Shown here: positions 48,661 to 57,185 of the stretch, piece after piece
Numbering within the stretch: the stretch's first letter is position 1
Layout: the number at the start of each line of letters is the position of its first letter
DNA from: a virus
DNA: 64,000 nt
Reading direction: 5' to 3' (one strand)
IMG/VR virus record: IMGVR_UViG_3300030098_006058
Location: 25,109-89,108 of that record
The notes under the pieces: generated by a model
Databases searched by the model: none
Told to the model about the DNA's origin: nothing
Seen by the model: the letters and a program-made list of their open reading frames with translations, nothing else
Made by a program: the position numbers and the translations under genes

Positions 48661-51121
48661 TTTTAATTAATTTTTTATTCAATTTTTTAAATTTTAAGGT
48701 TTCTTTATTCTTAGATTTTAGATAAGCTCTTAATGTTAAAAATAACTCTTTATCACGAAGTCGTTTTTCATCATTACTAGTTTCAACTTGTCTTAAATTT
48801 TGAATAATATCTAATCCTTTGGCATATTCTTCTAACTCTTTTAAAGTTTCTAAAGCTTTATGATCTACACAATCATATTCCTTACACATCTCTAATAAAA
48901 CCTCTCTTTCTTTCCAATTTAAAGATTGAAAATGATTATAATAATTAATATGCAATTTATGCAATTTTTTCCATTTATAAAAGAGTTTTTCATTAAGAGG
49001 TTTAAAGATTTGGAACATATTAATAGCTTCAACTCTATCTTTTATTAAATGAGCAGTATACCATCTTTTTACAATATCATGTTTCATTTTAAATAATTCT
49101 TCAATGTTAATATATTCACTTAATTCATCTTTAATACTATTAGCAACTTTAAGTATAACAACTCCATCATGATCTCTCCCATACTTTCTTTCATCTTCTT
49201 CAGGTTTATAAAAGAATCCACTTACTATATAATTCCTAGAATACATATTATAGGCTTTATCTCCTTGTCTACAAATAGAACCAACAGCTTTAAGTAAAAC
49301 ATCATGTTTAGAATTACCATAAATAATAATACCACCTTTATCTTTATATTCACCTAACTTTTCACCATCGGTTTCTATATTACCAAATTTATTATTATCA
49401 TTATGATCTTGATAAAATCTTCTACAAAATAACTTACCTAATCTTTTTCTTCTAGCTTGATCAGTTTCAAAATTACCTATAGCTTCTAATTCAGCTTCAT
49501 TAGTTACTTTAACATCATCATAACTATTAAATTTATGTTTACAACCATCCATTAGTTTACACATAATATTAAAATCAGATAAAATAGTAGCAGGAGTTCT
49601 AACTTCTAATCTAGCGCCCCACAAATCATAATCTTTTTCAGAAGCAATAACTTTATCGTCACATCTATTCTTTCTTAATTGAATATATTTCAGTTTTCCT
49701 TCTAATACAGTATCAAGAATATAAATATCTTTAGATTTTCTAAATGTCTTAGTAGGTTTCTCAGAACCATCTTCCCTTTTTTCATAAACTTGATCTTGAT
49801 AATAAATAGGATAATCTAAAAAATCTTCCCATTTAGTTTCAACTTTAGAAACTCTAAATCCTCCAGAATACTTACTATTATGTTCTTTAGAAACAGTATT
49901 AATAGTAAAACCCATAAATAATTTATTTATAGCTTTATCTTGTAAAGGATTCAGACTTAAATCTCCTACCATATCCATTTTAAGATCATCTCGCTTTAAG
50001 TTAGCAATATGAGCTCTTACCGCAAATACAGTTTTATATTCATGATTATAATAAGAATGTCTTTTATTTATAGCATGAGCCATTTCAATCCAATGTATAA
50101 AATCTGTTGCATTATTTAATTCTTTATTACAATCATCTATACATTGGTTTCTAACCTTCTTATATTTAGCTTTAATTGCTTCTTTAGTTCTATCAGTATA
50201 TCGAATAGATTCCCTTGATGGAACCAAATCAATTTCACCAATAGCAAACTTAAGAGCAGCTGGAGCACGATCTTCATCTATTCCATCTAATTGATTAAAA
50301 TCTAAAGGATATCTTACTCTACCTACCATACAATGTACTTCTCTATCAATATGATCAAAATCAGTTAATTTTAAAGCTATAGCTAAATCATCATCTTCAT
50401 ATTCACATTGAATAGCTTGCATTTTAGCACCTAATCCTTCTTCAATATTTATATATTCTAAGTTATCAAAATATAATAATTGCTGTTCTATAGACTTTTT
50501 AAACGTTCTAAGATCTTTATCCTCTTTTATAGGTATAATTACTTCAGTAGAGTTTAAATCCTCTGTAGGGCTTGATTTTATCATATCCATATGAAATGCA
50601 TCATTACCTTTATATAACATATAAGAATATTTAACACCATTATGATTAGCTATAATATAAAATGTATTAGTATATGCAAATGGAGATTTAGCTCCAATAC
50701 CAAATCCACCTATTTGTAAATTGTTATCTCTTTTAGTTGAATTACCAAACATAGTGTAGATAGTTTCTACTCTTTGTTGGCTTAATCCAATACCAAAATC
50801 TCTAAATATCATTGCATTACCAATACCTAATAATATATTCTCTTCTTGAAATTCTATTTGAGGACACTTTTTATCATCATGCCAATATTTAGATTCATCT
50901 TCATGAGTACTAGGAATAGTTCCCATTCTCTTAAGACGCTTCTCTCTATGTGCATCATAACAATTAGATGTTACTTCTCTTACTATAGAACCTATAGGAT
51001 CAGAATATAAATTAATTAAAGAATCGATGATAATTCCCATAGAATCTTCACCGATCTTAAATTTATTGGTTTTCATTTCACCAATAATTTTTTCTACGCT
51101 TTTTTCTCTTTTAATTTCCAT
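48650..51121 (-). CDS. rIIA: rIIA-like protein with GHKL ATPase domain
   Basis: An 823-aa protein. The N-terminal GHKL ATPase motifs are clear: N-box EVTSNCYDAH (residues 49-58), G1 box FRDFGIGLS (106-114, Asp108) and G2 box IGGFGIGAKSPF (137-148). This fold binds ATP as in HSP90, MutL and GyrB. The C-terminal ~500 residues are rich in Lys, Tyr and Asp and not recognised. T4 rIIA is a membrane-associated protein of similar length (~725 aa) that works with rIIB against exclusion systems. Overlap with both neighbours indicates one operon. Confidence 0.78.
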   Translation of the reverse strand: MEIKREKSVEKIIGEMKTNKFKIGEDSMGIIIDSLINLYSDPIGSIVREVTSNCYDAHREKRLKRMGTIPSTHEDESKYWHDDKKCPQIEFQEENILLGIGNAMIFRDFGIGLSQQRVETIYTMFGNSTKRDNNLQIGGFGIGAKSPFAYTNTFYIIANHNGVKYSYMLYKGNDAFHMDMIKSSPTEDLNSTEVIIPIKEDKDLRTFKKSIEQQLLYFDNLEYINIEEGLGAKMQAIQCEYEDDDLAIALKLTDFDHIDREVHCMVGRVRYPLDFNQLDGIDEDRAPAALKFAIGEIDLVPSRESIRYTDRTKEAIKAKYKKVRNQCIDDCNKELNNATDFIHWIEMAHAINKRHSYYNHEYKTVFAVRAHIANLKRDDLKMDMVGDLSLNPLQDKAINKLFMGFTINTVSKEHNSKYSGGFRVSKVETKWEDFLDYPIYYQDQVYEKREDGSEKPTKTFRKSKDIYILDTVLEGKLKYIQLRKNRCDDKVIASEKDYDLWGARLEVRTPATILSDFNIMCKLMDGCKHKFNSYDDVKVTNEAELEAIGNFETDQARRKRLGKLFCRRFYQDHNDNNKFGNIETDGEKLGEYKDKGGIIIYGNSKHDVLLKAVGSICRQGDKAYNMYSRNYIVSGFFYKPEEDERKYGRDHDGVVILKVANSIKDELSEYINIEELFKMKHDIVKRWYTAHLIKDRVEAINMFQIFKPLNEKLFYKWKKLHKLHINYYNHFQSLNWKEREVLLEMCKEYDCVDHKALETLKELEEYAKGLDIIQNLRQVETSNDEKRLRDKELFLTLRAYLKSKNKETLKFKKLNKKLIKNEK

Positions 51122-52128
51122 GCGCTTATTAATTTATTTATTAAACATTTAGTTTCTTCACTTGTATGAGATTTTCTATAATCAGCTATATCTTTAAATC
51201 CATTTGACCGTGTTTTAAAACTTTGAAGAAAAATAGGTTTAAATCCATATCTTTTTCTTAGTTTATTAGCACCTTTAACACCAGTTAAATCAAAATCATT
51301 TAATATATATATATCATTGAATCTCTCATATAATTCGTGAGTAACAGTATCTTTAATATTTGTAATTTCATTTTGTAAAGCGACACTAGTAAATCCTAAT
51401 GTTCTTAATACCATCACATCTTTTAATGCTTTAGTAATAATTAACATGTCAGATTTTCTTGGGAGTTGATCCCAACCTTGGAATATAGTTCTATTGGTAT
51501 TGCTCATCCATTTATATCCTGTTAAAGATAATGGACGATATATTTTCCATGTATATTCATTATCCTTATAAAATAAATACCCATAAATAGGATTATTATT
51601 TACATAAGTAGCGACTGTTCTGTCACCTACAAATACACATTTACAAGAAAATACATTATATACTTTAAGTAAATTCTTGTCAATACCATATTGACCCCAA
51701 TAATTCTCATCTACAAAAGTAAATGCTTGTGTCTTAACATTAATTGCTCTTTTTGGAACAAAATTTAATTGTTTAATATCAGTTCTGTAGCCTGTATACT
51801 CTCGACTTTTATAACCATATTGGCTATACATTAATTCTAAGTTAAAATCAGAATTTATTTGAATTAGTGCATCAAAGAAATGTATATTAAATTTCTTTTG
51901 TATAAAACTAAAACAATCTCCTGACTCACCAGTACCAAAATCTTTATATCTTATAGTTCCTTTTTTATCTGTAAATAATGAAAAGCTAGGCTTATCATCT
52001 TGACGAAAAGGACTATTCATTACAATTCCTGATTTAAAATCACGACCTAAATAATAACTAAAGATTTGATACTCACTTATTTTTTTTAATACAGCCTTTT
52101 TGGATAATTGAATATTAATTTTATACAT
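51094..52128 (-). CDS. DnaG/TOPRIM-type primase with altered key residues
   Basis: A 344-aa protein. The N-terminal part resembles the DnaG zinc-binding domain: SPFRQDDKPSFSLF (39-52) aligns with the usual 'CPFHxExxPSFxV' but lacks the Cys/His ligands. KDFGTGESGDCFSFIQ (62-77) follows. The TOPRIM domain has IITKALKDVMVLRTLGF (230-246), where the normal acidic residue is Lys233, and LNDFDLTGVKGANKL (276-290) with Asp278 and Asp280. I recall the TK-x-LKDV variant from crAss-like primases. Expected to make RNA primers with the DnaB-type helicase. The upstream gap holds a structured element. Confidence 0.72.
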   Translation of the reverse strand: MYKINIQLSKKAVLKKISEYQIFSYYLGRDFKSGIVMNSPFRQDDKPSFSLFTDKKGTIRYKDFGTGESGDCFSFIQKKFNIHFFDALIQINSDFNLELMYSQYGYKSREYTGYRTDIKQLNFVPKRAINVKTQAFTFVDENYWGQYGIDKNLLKVYNVFSCKCVFVGDRTVATYVNNNPIYGYLFYKDNEYTWKIYRPLSLTGYKWMSNTNRTIFQGWDQLPRKSDMLIITKALKDVMVLRTLGFTSVALQNEITNIKDTVTHELYERFNDIYILNDFDLTGVKGANKLRKRYGFKPIFLQSFKTRSNGFKDIADYRKSHTSEETKCLINKLISAWKLKEKKA

Positions 52129-52159
52129 TTTTATAATATTTAATTACCTACAAGAAAAA

Positions 52160-52262
52160 GAGGGGGTTCAGTACGTAACCATGTGAACCGCGTCCTTTAT
52201 CGCTAAGAGTGGAAACTTTAAAAACCAATTTAAAAACTCTATCACCGCGAGGACACCCCCTC
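52160..52262 (-). ncRNA. Structured RNA element ending in a T-tract, between SSB-like and primase genes
   Basis: In the 154-nt gap, 52160-52167 pairs perfectly with 52255-52262 (8 bp, mostly G-C). Inside are one arm formed by 52192-52196/52250-52254, 52201-52203/52247-52249 and 52206-52210/52236-52240, and a second small hairpin 52167-52170/52184-52187. The fold is thus a three-way junction. On the - strand the outer stem is followed at once by TTTTT (52154-52158), so it can act as an intrinsic terminator, attenuator or the 3' end of a small RNA. No known riboswitch class was recognised. Confidence 0.55.
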
Positions 52263-52282
52263 CTAATCTCTAATCACATTAC

Positions 52283-52846
52283 CTAAAACGGTAAACCAGA
52301 TTCAGCAGGCGTTTCATTTGTAACAGTATTACTTGCTAATGTAGCTGGGTTATCAGCTTCATCTTTTTCCATTTTATCAAAACTAGTTATATTTAACTTA
52401 GTTGGATCAGTATCCATTGTTTCAACAAATGGTACATACTTTGGAATAGAAACATAATTATTATAACTGTAAACAGTTTTAACTCTTAATTTCTTTCCTA
52501 AATATGTATTACCAAGTAAAGTAATTACAGTTTTTGCAAAATTATCAAAAGAATCTGCATTAATAACTATCTTCTCTTCATCCATGAATTTAGTCATAAT
52601 ATGCTTTACTCTTTTCATTTGAGATTGCAATTTCTTTTCCCAACCTTCGTTGGCTGTATCTATTGGCCATTCAAAATGATTTAACTTAGATCCCTCACTT
52701 GAAGTAAATTCAAATTTAAGAAATGCATTACCATTACTAGCCGTGTCAATACTAACACCCGTCATTTCAACATCTTCACTTATACCAAGCGGAAATACTG
52801 AGGTTGACGTACCCTCTGACTTTAAAGTCTGATTAATTTGATACAT
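52283..52846 (-). CDS. Single-stranded DNA-binding protein (SSB-like)
   Basis: A 187-aa protein with a beta-rich N-terminal two thirds (NAFLKFEFTSSEGSKLNHFEWPI, LGKKLRVKTVYSYNNYVSIPKYVPFVE) compatible with an OB-type fold. A low-complexity Thr/Glu/Ala tail ends in ESGLPF, like the D/E-x-x-P-F tip by which SSBs recruit partners. It lies directly downstream of the Sak4-like ATPase; Sak4 recombinases are known to work with an SSB. The fold is not proven by a motif, so the call rests on tail, size and neighbourhood. Confidence 0.62.
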   Translation of the reverse strand: MYQINQTLKSEGTSTSVFPLGISEDVEMTGVSIDTASNGNAFLKFEFTSSEGSKLNHFEWPIDTANEGWEKKLQSQMKRVKHIMTKFMDEEKIVINADSFDNFAKTVITLLGNTYLGKKLRVKTVYSYNNYVSIPKYVPFVETMDTDPTKLNITSFDKMEKDEADNPATLASNTVTNETPAESGLPF

Positions 52847-52867
52847 AAATTTAATTTTAATCGATTA

Positions 52868-53539
52868 TTACTCATTATAGTACTTTTCCATTACTGTTTT
52901 AATTGATAGTAAACAGTTTGGAATTAAATAGTCATCAAACATACCTTCAGGAGATTTCGCAGTTGAAACTCCATCAGATTGTGTTTGAAACATATATTCG
53001 TTACTTCCTTTACCATCTGATTTAACATCGGTAAATAAAACAACGCTCGACATAGACTCTAAAACAATTCTATCTAATTGTTTTCCAGCTGTCATTACTT
53101 TCTTGTATTGAGCACCCATATCATTGTATCCTTCTTCAGAATGCGCTAATACAAATACATCAATATTATCAGGTAATATTTGATTTATTATTGTAAATAT
53201 ATCATATATACCACCAGATAATTGTGTCCACTTTTCAAATCCTTTAATATGTCTCTCTCCCATTACTTTATCTGTCATCATACGATTAATAGTATCGATA
53301 ACAACAGTTTTAATATGAGGAGCTTTTTCAGGAATAGCTTTCAAAATATTACATATTTCTACTAAAGAAGATACTTTAGAATAATTCTTATTTTCTTTAG
53401 AATAATTCTTTTTCCATCCTTTAAAAGGTAATGCTTTTTGATCACTATTTATATAAAAAGTGGATTTTGGATCCAGATTTCTACTTGCTGTGGATTTACC
53501 AGATCCAGATTTACCACAAACAATTACTAAATTTGCCAT
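52868..53539 (-). CDS. Sak4-like RecA-family ATPase (single-strand annealing / recombination)
   Basis: A 223-aa protein. Walker A is CGKSGSGKST (residues 8-17), Walker B is HIKTVVIDTIN (75-85), and VFVLAHSEEGYND near 130-142 is the sensor-like segment. This compact RecA core without N- or C-terminal extensions matches Sak4/AAA_24 phage ATPases, which help pair single strands during recombination-dependent replication. It starts MANL after an AT-rich leader and ends 21 nt before the SSB-like gene. An alternative is a general phage AAA ATPase without recombination function. Confidence 0.7.
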   Translation of the reverse strand: MANLVIVCGKSGSGKSTASRNLDPKSTFYINSDQKALPFKGWKKNYSKENKNYSKVSSLVEICNILKAIPEKAPHIKTVVIDTINRMMTDKVMGERHIKGFEKWTQLSGGIYDIFTIINQILPDNIDVFVLAHSEEGYNDMGAQYKKVMTAGKQLDRIVLESMSSVVLFTDVKSDGKGSNEYMFQTQSDGVSTAKSPEGMFDDYLIPNCLLSIKTVMEKYYNE

Positions 53540-53540
53540 A

Positions 53541-53918
53541 TTATTTCTCTTTTAATATATAAAAACCTAATTTTAAATAATTCATTGCATCTGCAAATCT
53601 ACCATCAATACTTTCTGCTTGAGGAATTTTAGGATCCTTAGCATAAGACATAATAGCTGCTACATGTTTATAAAAATAAACACTCCAAGCTTGCATAGGA
53701 GTTGTTCCGCTTAACTCTGCAGCTTTTCTAAAATTTGCTAACACATCGCCATTAGCTTGAGTATACCCAGGTCTTTTGGCATCTTCAATAGTTCTCGCTA
53801 ATAACTCTAATTCTTGTACACATTTTTCATAACTATCACCATTAAGATAAGTTATTTCAGTTGTGTCATCTGTACTTTGACTACTAAACTCATAGTCTTC
53901 ATTAAACAGTTTTGTCAT
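53541..53918 (-). CDS. DUF1599 / MazG-like helical protein
   Basis: A 125-aa helical protein. The pattern RPGYTQANGDVLANFRKAAELSG, then TPMQAWSVYFYKHVAAIMSY and GRFADAMNYLKL, resembles the phage DUF1599/nucleotide-metabolism family, in which 'D-x-x-x-N-F', 'K-H' and 'R-x-x-D-x-x-N-Y' recur. All-alpha pyrophosphohydrolases of the MazG type bind nucleotides with similar acidic residues. A role in nucleotide clean-up is thus possible but not shown. It overlaps the DnaB-type gene by 17 nt and ends 1 nt before the ATPase gene. Confidence 0.5.
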   Translation of the reverse strand: MTKLFNEDYEFSSQSTDDTTEITYLNGDSYEKCVQELELLARTIEDAKRPGYTQANGDVLANFRKAAELSGTTPMQAWSVYFYKHVAAIMSYAKDPKIPQAESIDGRFADAMNYLKLGFYILKEK

Positions 53919-54906
53919 CTTCTTCTGAATTTAAATTATAAATATTATCTGTAGCATAATCTACAACACGATTATACATTAATTCATTTTTCATTTTAGC
54001 AATACATGGTTTACCTTCTCTTACTTTAAGAAAATGCCAAAATAAAGCACCTCCAGTAGGCCATGCTTTAGGTCCATAAGTTTCTAATCCTAATTGCTCA
54101 GGATTCATTGAAACCATTACTAAATCTGAAAACATATAAACAGAATCTCCACCAAATAAATCTTTCTTTTTGGGAAATTGTTGTGATGGTTCAGTAGCTC
54201 TATCAGCTTGTTCTATTTCTCTATTTAATTGAGATAAGAAAACAAATGCTATTTTATATTTTTTCTTTAATGCATTTGCCATAACCATTAGTTCTACTAA
54301 AACAATTCTTTCCATTTCACCTGCTCTACCTCTAACAAGAATAGTATGATCTAACATAACAACCACACCTCTTTCTTGATTTTCTTCAGTTGTAGCAAAG
54401 TGTTCTATAGTATTTCTAATTAATTCAACATTACCTGGCATTTCTACATACCAAATAGGATATTGAGTTAACTCTTTGCTCGTAGCTAAAACTTTATAAT
54501 AAGCAGCATCAGATAAATTATAACCTTCAATACCACTATGTAGTTTTCTTGTTGTTGTATTTAATGCACTAGAAAATTTACGACTCACTAATTGACGAGC
54601 TAACATCTCGAAATTAAATGATAATACCGCAAAATTTTCATCTGGATTTAATTTAAACAATTCTGTTTCTAATTGATTGATAATAGCAGTTTTACCACTA
54701 CCTGACATACCCGCTATAGTATGTATAGTGTTCCACTCTATTCCATCCATACTCACATGGTTATATTTAGACCATGGAGTTCTTAAGGATTTAATTAATC
54801 CTTTTCTTCTATTGTCAATATACTGAACAGCATCAAATGCTGCTTTCTTTATACTTGTATATTGAAGTCTCGGTTTATTAACTGTGTTTTTAGGTACCGT
54901 TGTCAT
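53902..54906 (-). CDS. DnaB-type replicative helicase
   Basis: A 334-aa protein corresponding to the RecA-like motor of DnaB. Motifs are IHTIAGMSGSGKT (Walker A, residues 61-73), VLSFNFEM (H1a-like), VVVMLDHTI (Walker B) and FVFLSQLNRE (H3-like, with the Gln sensor), followed by KKDLFGGDSVYMFSDLVM. The usual N-terminal domain of DnaB is reduced to ~55 residues. It should unwind the fork together with the DnaG-like primase and the family A polymerase. The start overlaps the stop of the upstream gene by 4 nt. Confidence 0.85.
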   Translation of the reverse strand: MTTVPKNTVNKPRLQYTSIKKAAFDAVQYIDNRRKGLIKSLRTPWSKYNHVSMDGIEWNTIHTIAGMSGSGKTAIINQLETELFKLNPDENFAVLSFNFEMLARQLVSRKFSSALNTTTRKLHSGIEGYNLSDAAYYKVLATSKELTQYPIWYVEMPGNVELIRNTIEHFATTEENQERGVVVMLDHTILVRGRAGEMERIVLVELMVMANALKKKYKIAFVFLSQLNREIEQADRATEPSQQFPKKKDLFGGDSVYMFSDLVMVSMNPEQLGLETYGPKAWPTGGALFWHFLKVREGKPCIAKMKNELMYNRVVDYATDNIYNLNSEEDDKTV

Positions 54907-55490
54907 ATCAAATCTTCACCATATTTAGTATCGCTAGTAGATACGTTAGTACTTGCTTCGAGAAAACTAGCATAAGCATCCCAAGCATTTTTATTAATAT
55001 AAGTTTCTAAAGCATGCATGTACTGCATATTTCCTCCTCTTTTACGAGTTTCTAATTCTTTCTTCAAACATGCAATAACATGCGTATGCTTTAAAAAATT
55101 ACCTTTTATATATCTATCATATTTCTCTTTACAAACTTTAGCAGCTTTAGCAGAAAGACTTGTAGGTCTTAATACTCTGACTGATCTACCGTTATAAACT
55201 TTAATAGGATACATATCAAATAATTCAGTGAAATAAGATTCCTCGACACCTAATAATTTACGCACTTTACTTCTAGCTATAGTAATACAAGTAAAAGGAT
55301 TTTTAGGATCACAAGTTAATATATAACCTTGATCCACAAGTCCTTGTACTTCTTTTTGTGCAAAAGTATATAGTCTAACATAGTTAATAAACATGTCAGT
55401 TTTACCTTCAAATAATAATACTAACATAACATATTGAGACGCAGTTAGTTTGTTCTTGATCAATCCAAGAACATTCATTTCTATATTCAT
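54903..55490 (-). CDS. Unknown replication-block protein, possible helicase partner
   Basis: A 195-aa helical protein. The N-terminal part (GLIKNKLTASQYVMLVLLFEG, VQGLVDQGYILT) looks like a winged helix, and the middle (KVYNGRSVRVLRPTSLSAKAAKVCKEKYDRY) is basic. It is the first gene after a likely promoter and is directly followed by the DnaB-type helicase with a 4-nt overlap. Loader or initiator proteins often occupy this place, but no motif proves it. Confidence 0.55.
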   Translation of the reverse strand: MNIEMNVLGLIKNKLTASQYVMLVLLFEGKTDMFINYVRLYTFAQKEVQGLVDQGYILTCDPKNPFTCITIARSKVRKLLGVEESYFTELFDMYPIKVYNGRSVRVLRPTSLSAKAAKVCKEKYDRYIKGNFLKHTHVIACLKKELETRKRGGNMQYMHALETYINKNAWDAYASFLEASTNVSTSDTKYGEDLI

Positions 55491-55512
55491 ATATCGGGAA
55501 ATTTATAGTTTA

Positions 55513-55544
55513 CAAATATAATTAATTTACATCTATTATACAAC
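55513..55544 (-). promoter_or_regulatory. Probable Bacteroidetes-type promoter for the helicase operon
   Basis: Read on the - strand, a -7 box TATATTTG (55520-55513) lies 20 nt downstream of GTTG (55544-55541), one base from the TTTG consensus. The gene at 55490 begins 23 nt after the -7 box. It is the one clear gap inside this otherwise tight operon. Confidence 0.5.
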
Positions 55545-55984
55545 TATAATTGTAAAACTTCTTCAAGTTTAAATCTAGTTGTAAGAGCTTCAGAAATAGT
55601 TACCATTTCAGATGACCATTCATAAACATCTCCAGCATATACCAAGCAATAAGCTGATAATACTAATTGATCATTTATAAATTGTTTACCTTTATCAGTA
55701 ACTCTCCAATGCCCATTATTATTTGGATCTACTTCAATTAATTTCCATTTCTCCAAATAACTATAATCCATTGCTGTGGCTCTTAAACCTAACAATGAAA
55801 ATACATTTTGAACATGAATGTATACACCATCCTTTGTTCTATTATGTATTATTGCCAATGCTTTACACATATTGGCATTCAACTTTCGTTTATAAGCCTT
55901 AACTAACTGTCCACAAGCGGGACAGCCAGTTCCAGACTTAAAGTTTTTACGAAGATGATCTTTGGCTTCAAGTATTGTCTTCAT
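55544..55984 (-). CDS. Zinc-ribbon / winged-helix-like protein
   Basis: A 146-aa protein from the start I choose (MKTILEAKDHLRK). An upstream ATG at 56014 would add ten residues but deepen the overlap with the helicase gene. Residues near 20-33 read CPACGQLVKAYKRKL, half of a zinc-binding knuckle; no second CxxC pair is present. The rest resembles a winged helix (NMCKALAIIHNRTKDGVYIHVQNVF, YLEKWKLIEVD, HWRVTDKGKQFI). I recall similar 'CPxCGq-x-x-K-x-Y-x-R' proteins in many phages. A DNA-binding role is likely, target unknown. Confidence 0.6.
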   Translation of the reverse strand: MKTILEAKDHLRKNFKSGTGCPACGQLVKAYKRKLNANMCKALAIIHNRTKDGVYIHVQNVFSLLGLRATAMDYSYLEKWKLIEVDPNNNGHWRVTDKGKQFINDQLVLSAYCLVYAGDVYEWSSEMVTISEALTTRFKLEEVLQL

Positions 55985-57185
55985 ATTCTTTATAATTAAA
56001 AATTTCAGTTTCATATTCTTCCTGAGATGAGGCTACCCATTTCTCTTCTTGACTATTTTCAACATAGATACGAAAGATGACCGCCTGCTTATTTGCTTTC
56101 CATCTAACTGTTCTACCTATACGTTGAATCATGTCTTTAGTTTTACTGGTTCCACTAGCAATAATTGCCATGGAAATATCGGGTACATTCATACCTTCGT
56201 TCAAAGCCTTAGCTGTAGATATTCGTGTTATTGAATTCCCGCTTTTCAATAAATCTAAATTTTCATTTCGTTTCTTTTTAGGGATCTTACTATGAAAACT
56301 TAAACAATTATCTAACTCTTCTGTGACTTTGTCAGCAAAATCTATAGTTTGAGAAAATACGATAGCCTTTCTCTCAGAATAAATATTTGATATTTTTTTA
56401 ACTGCTTCTAATTTAGCTTTAGCATTATATAATATATTCTTTCTTTTTGTCATTGCAGCATTACACATAAAAGGATAAGATGCATTATTGTCATCTAATA
56501 CAAGCCCTTTACGTTGTAAATATACTTCATAAACATTTTTCTTCATACATGAAAACATATTCTTTAAATCTTTATTAAAATAAGGAAATAAAGAATTAAA
56601 TGTTTTATCTGCTTTATTATATTCTGCTAATTCTGTAGGTGTTAACTCAACTGGTACATTATAAATCTTAAATGGACTAATTAATCCAAGATCTTGTGCA
56701 TCAGTTGTTTTAATAGTATGTATAATAGGAGCTATTCCTGTTAATAATCTTAATTTTACTCTGTCTATATGAGCAGATAATCCTAATATCTTATTAAAAT
56801 AATTATTAGAAAAGAAATTAAAATATTCAGGAGACATATAATTATGTACTTCATCAGCTATTATTAAATCAAAACTATGACCTATCCATTTATATGCAGT
56901 TTGAATACAAACACATTTTACACATTGTTCAAAGACTTCACCTTCATCCCATTTGTAAAATTCATCTTTCCATGATCTATCTCTAATAGTTTCAGTAGGA
57001 GTTAATATTAATATCCTAGCTTCCATATTAGTTAATTTGGCCATATAAGCCGCAGCAAGCACTCCACATCGAGTTTTACCGATTCCGGTAGCATACTCTA
57101 GTGTCCCCCTGCCATGCCACGGCTTAGACCACCATTTATTTAAACCACTTCTCTGAATTTTATCTTTAGATTCAGATATTGTCAT
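55968..57185 (-). CDS. SF2 DNA helicase (UvsW/DEAD-like)
   Basis: A 405-aa protein with superfamily 2 motifs: motif I YATGIGKTR (31-39), Ia ILILTPTET, motif II ADEVH (110-114), motif III-like LGLSAHIDR, motif IV AIVFSQTIDFADK, motif V STAKALNEGMNVPDIS and motif VI MIQRIGRTVRWK. T4 UvsW and other phage SF2 helicases remodel forks and branched DNA; that role fits the neighbours. Length is short for a fully decorated helicase, so it is mainly the two RecA-like domains. Overlaps its upstream neighbour by 4 nt. Confidence 0.85.
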   Translation of the reverse strand: MTISESKDKIQRSGLNKWWSKPWHGRGTLEYATGIGKTRCGVLAAAYMAKLTNMEARILILTPTETIRDRSWKDEFYKWDEGEVFEQCVKCVCIQTAYKWIGHSFDLIIADEVHNYMSPEYFNFFSNNYFNKILGLSAHIDRVKLRLLTGIAPIIHTIKTTDAQDLGLISPFKIYNVPVELTPTELAEYNKADKTFNSLFPYFNKDLKNMFSCMKKNVYEVYLQRKGLVLDDNNASYPFMCNAAMTKRKNILYNAKAKLEAVKKISNIYSERKAIVFSQTIDFADKVTEELDNCLSFHSKIPKKKRNENLDLLKSGNSITRISTAKALNEGMNVPDISMAIIASGTSKTKDMIQRIGRTVRWKANKQAVIFRIYVENSQEEKWVASSQEEYETEIFNYKEYEDNT

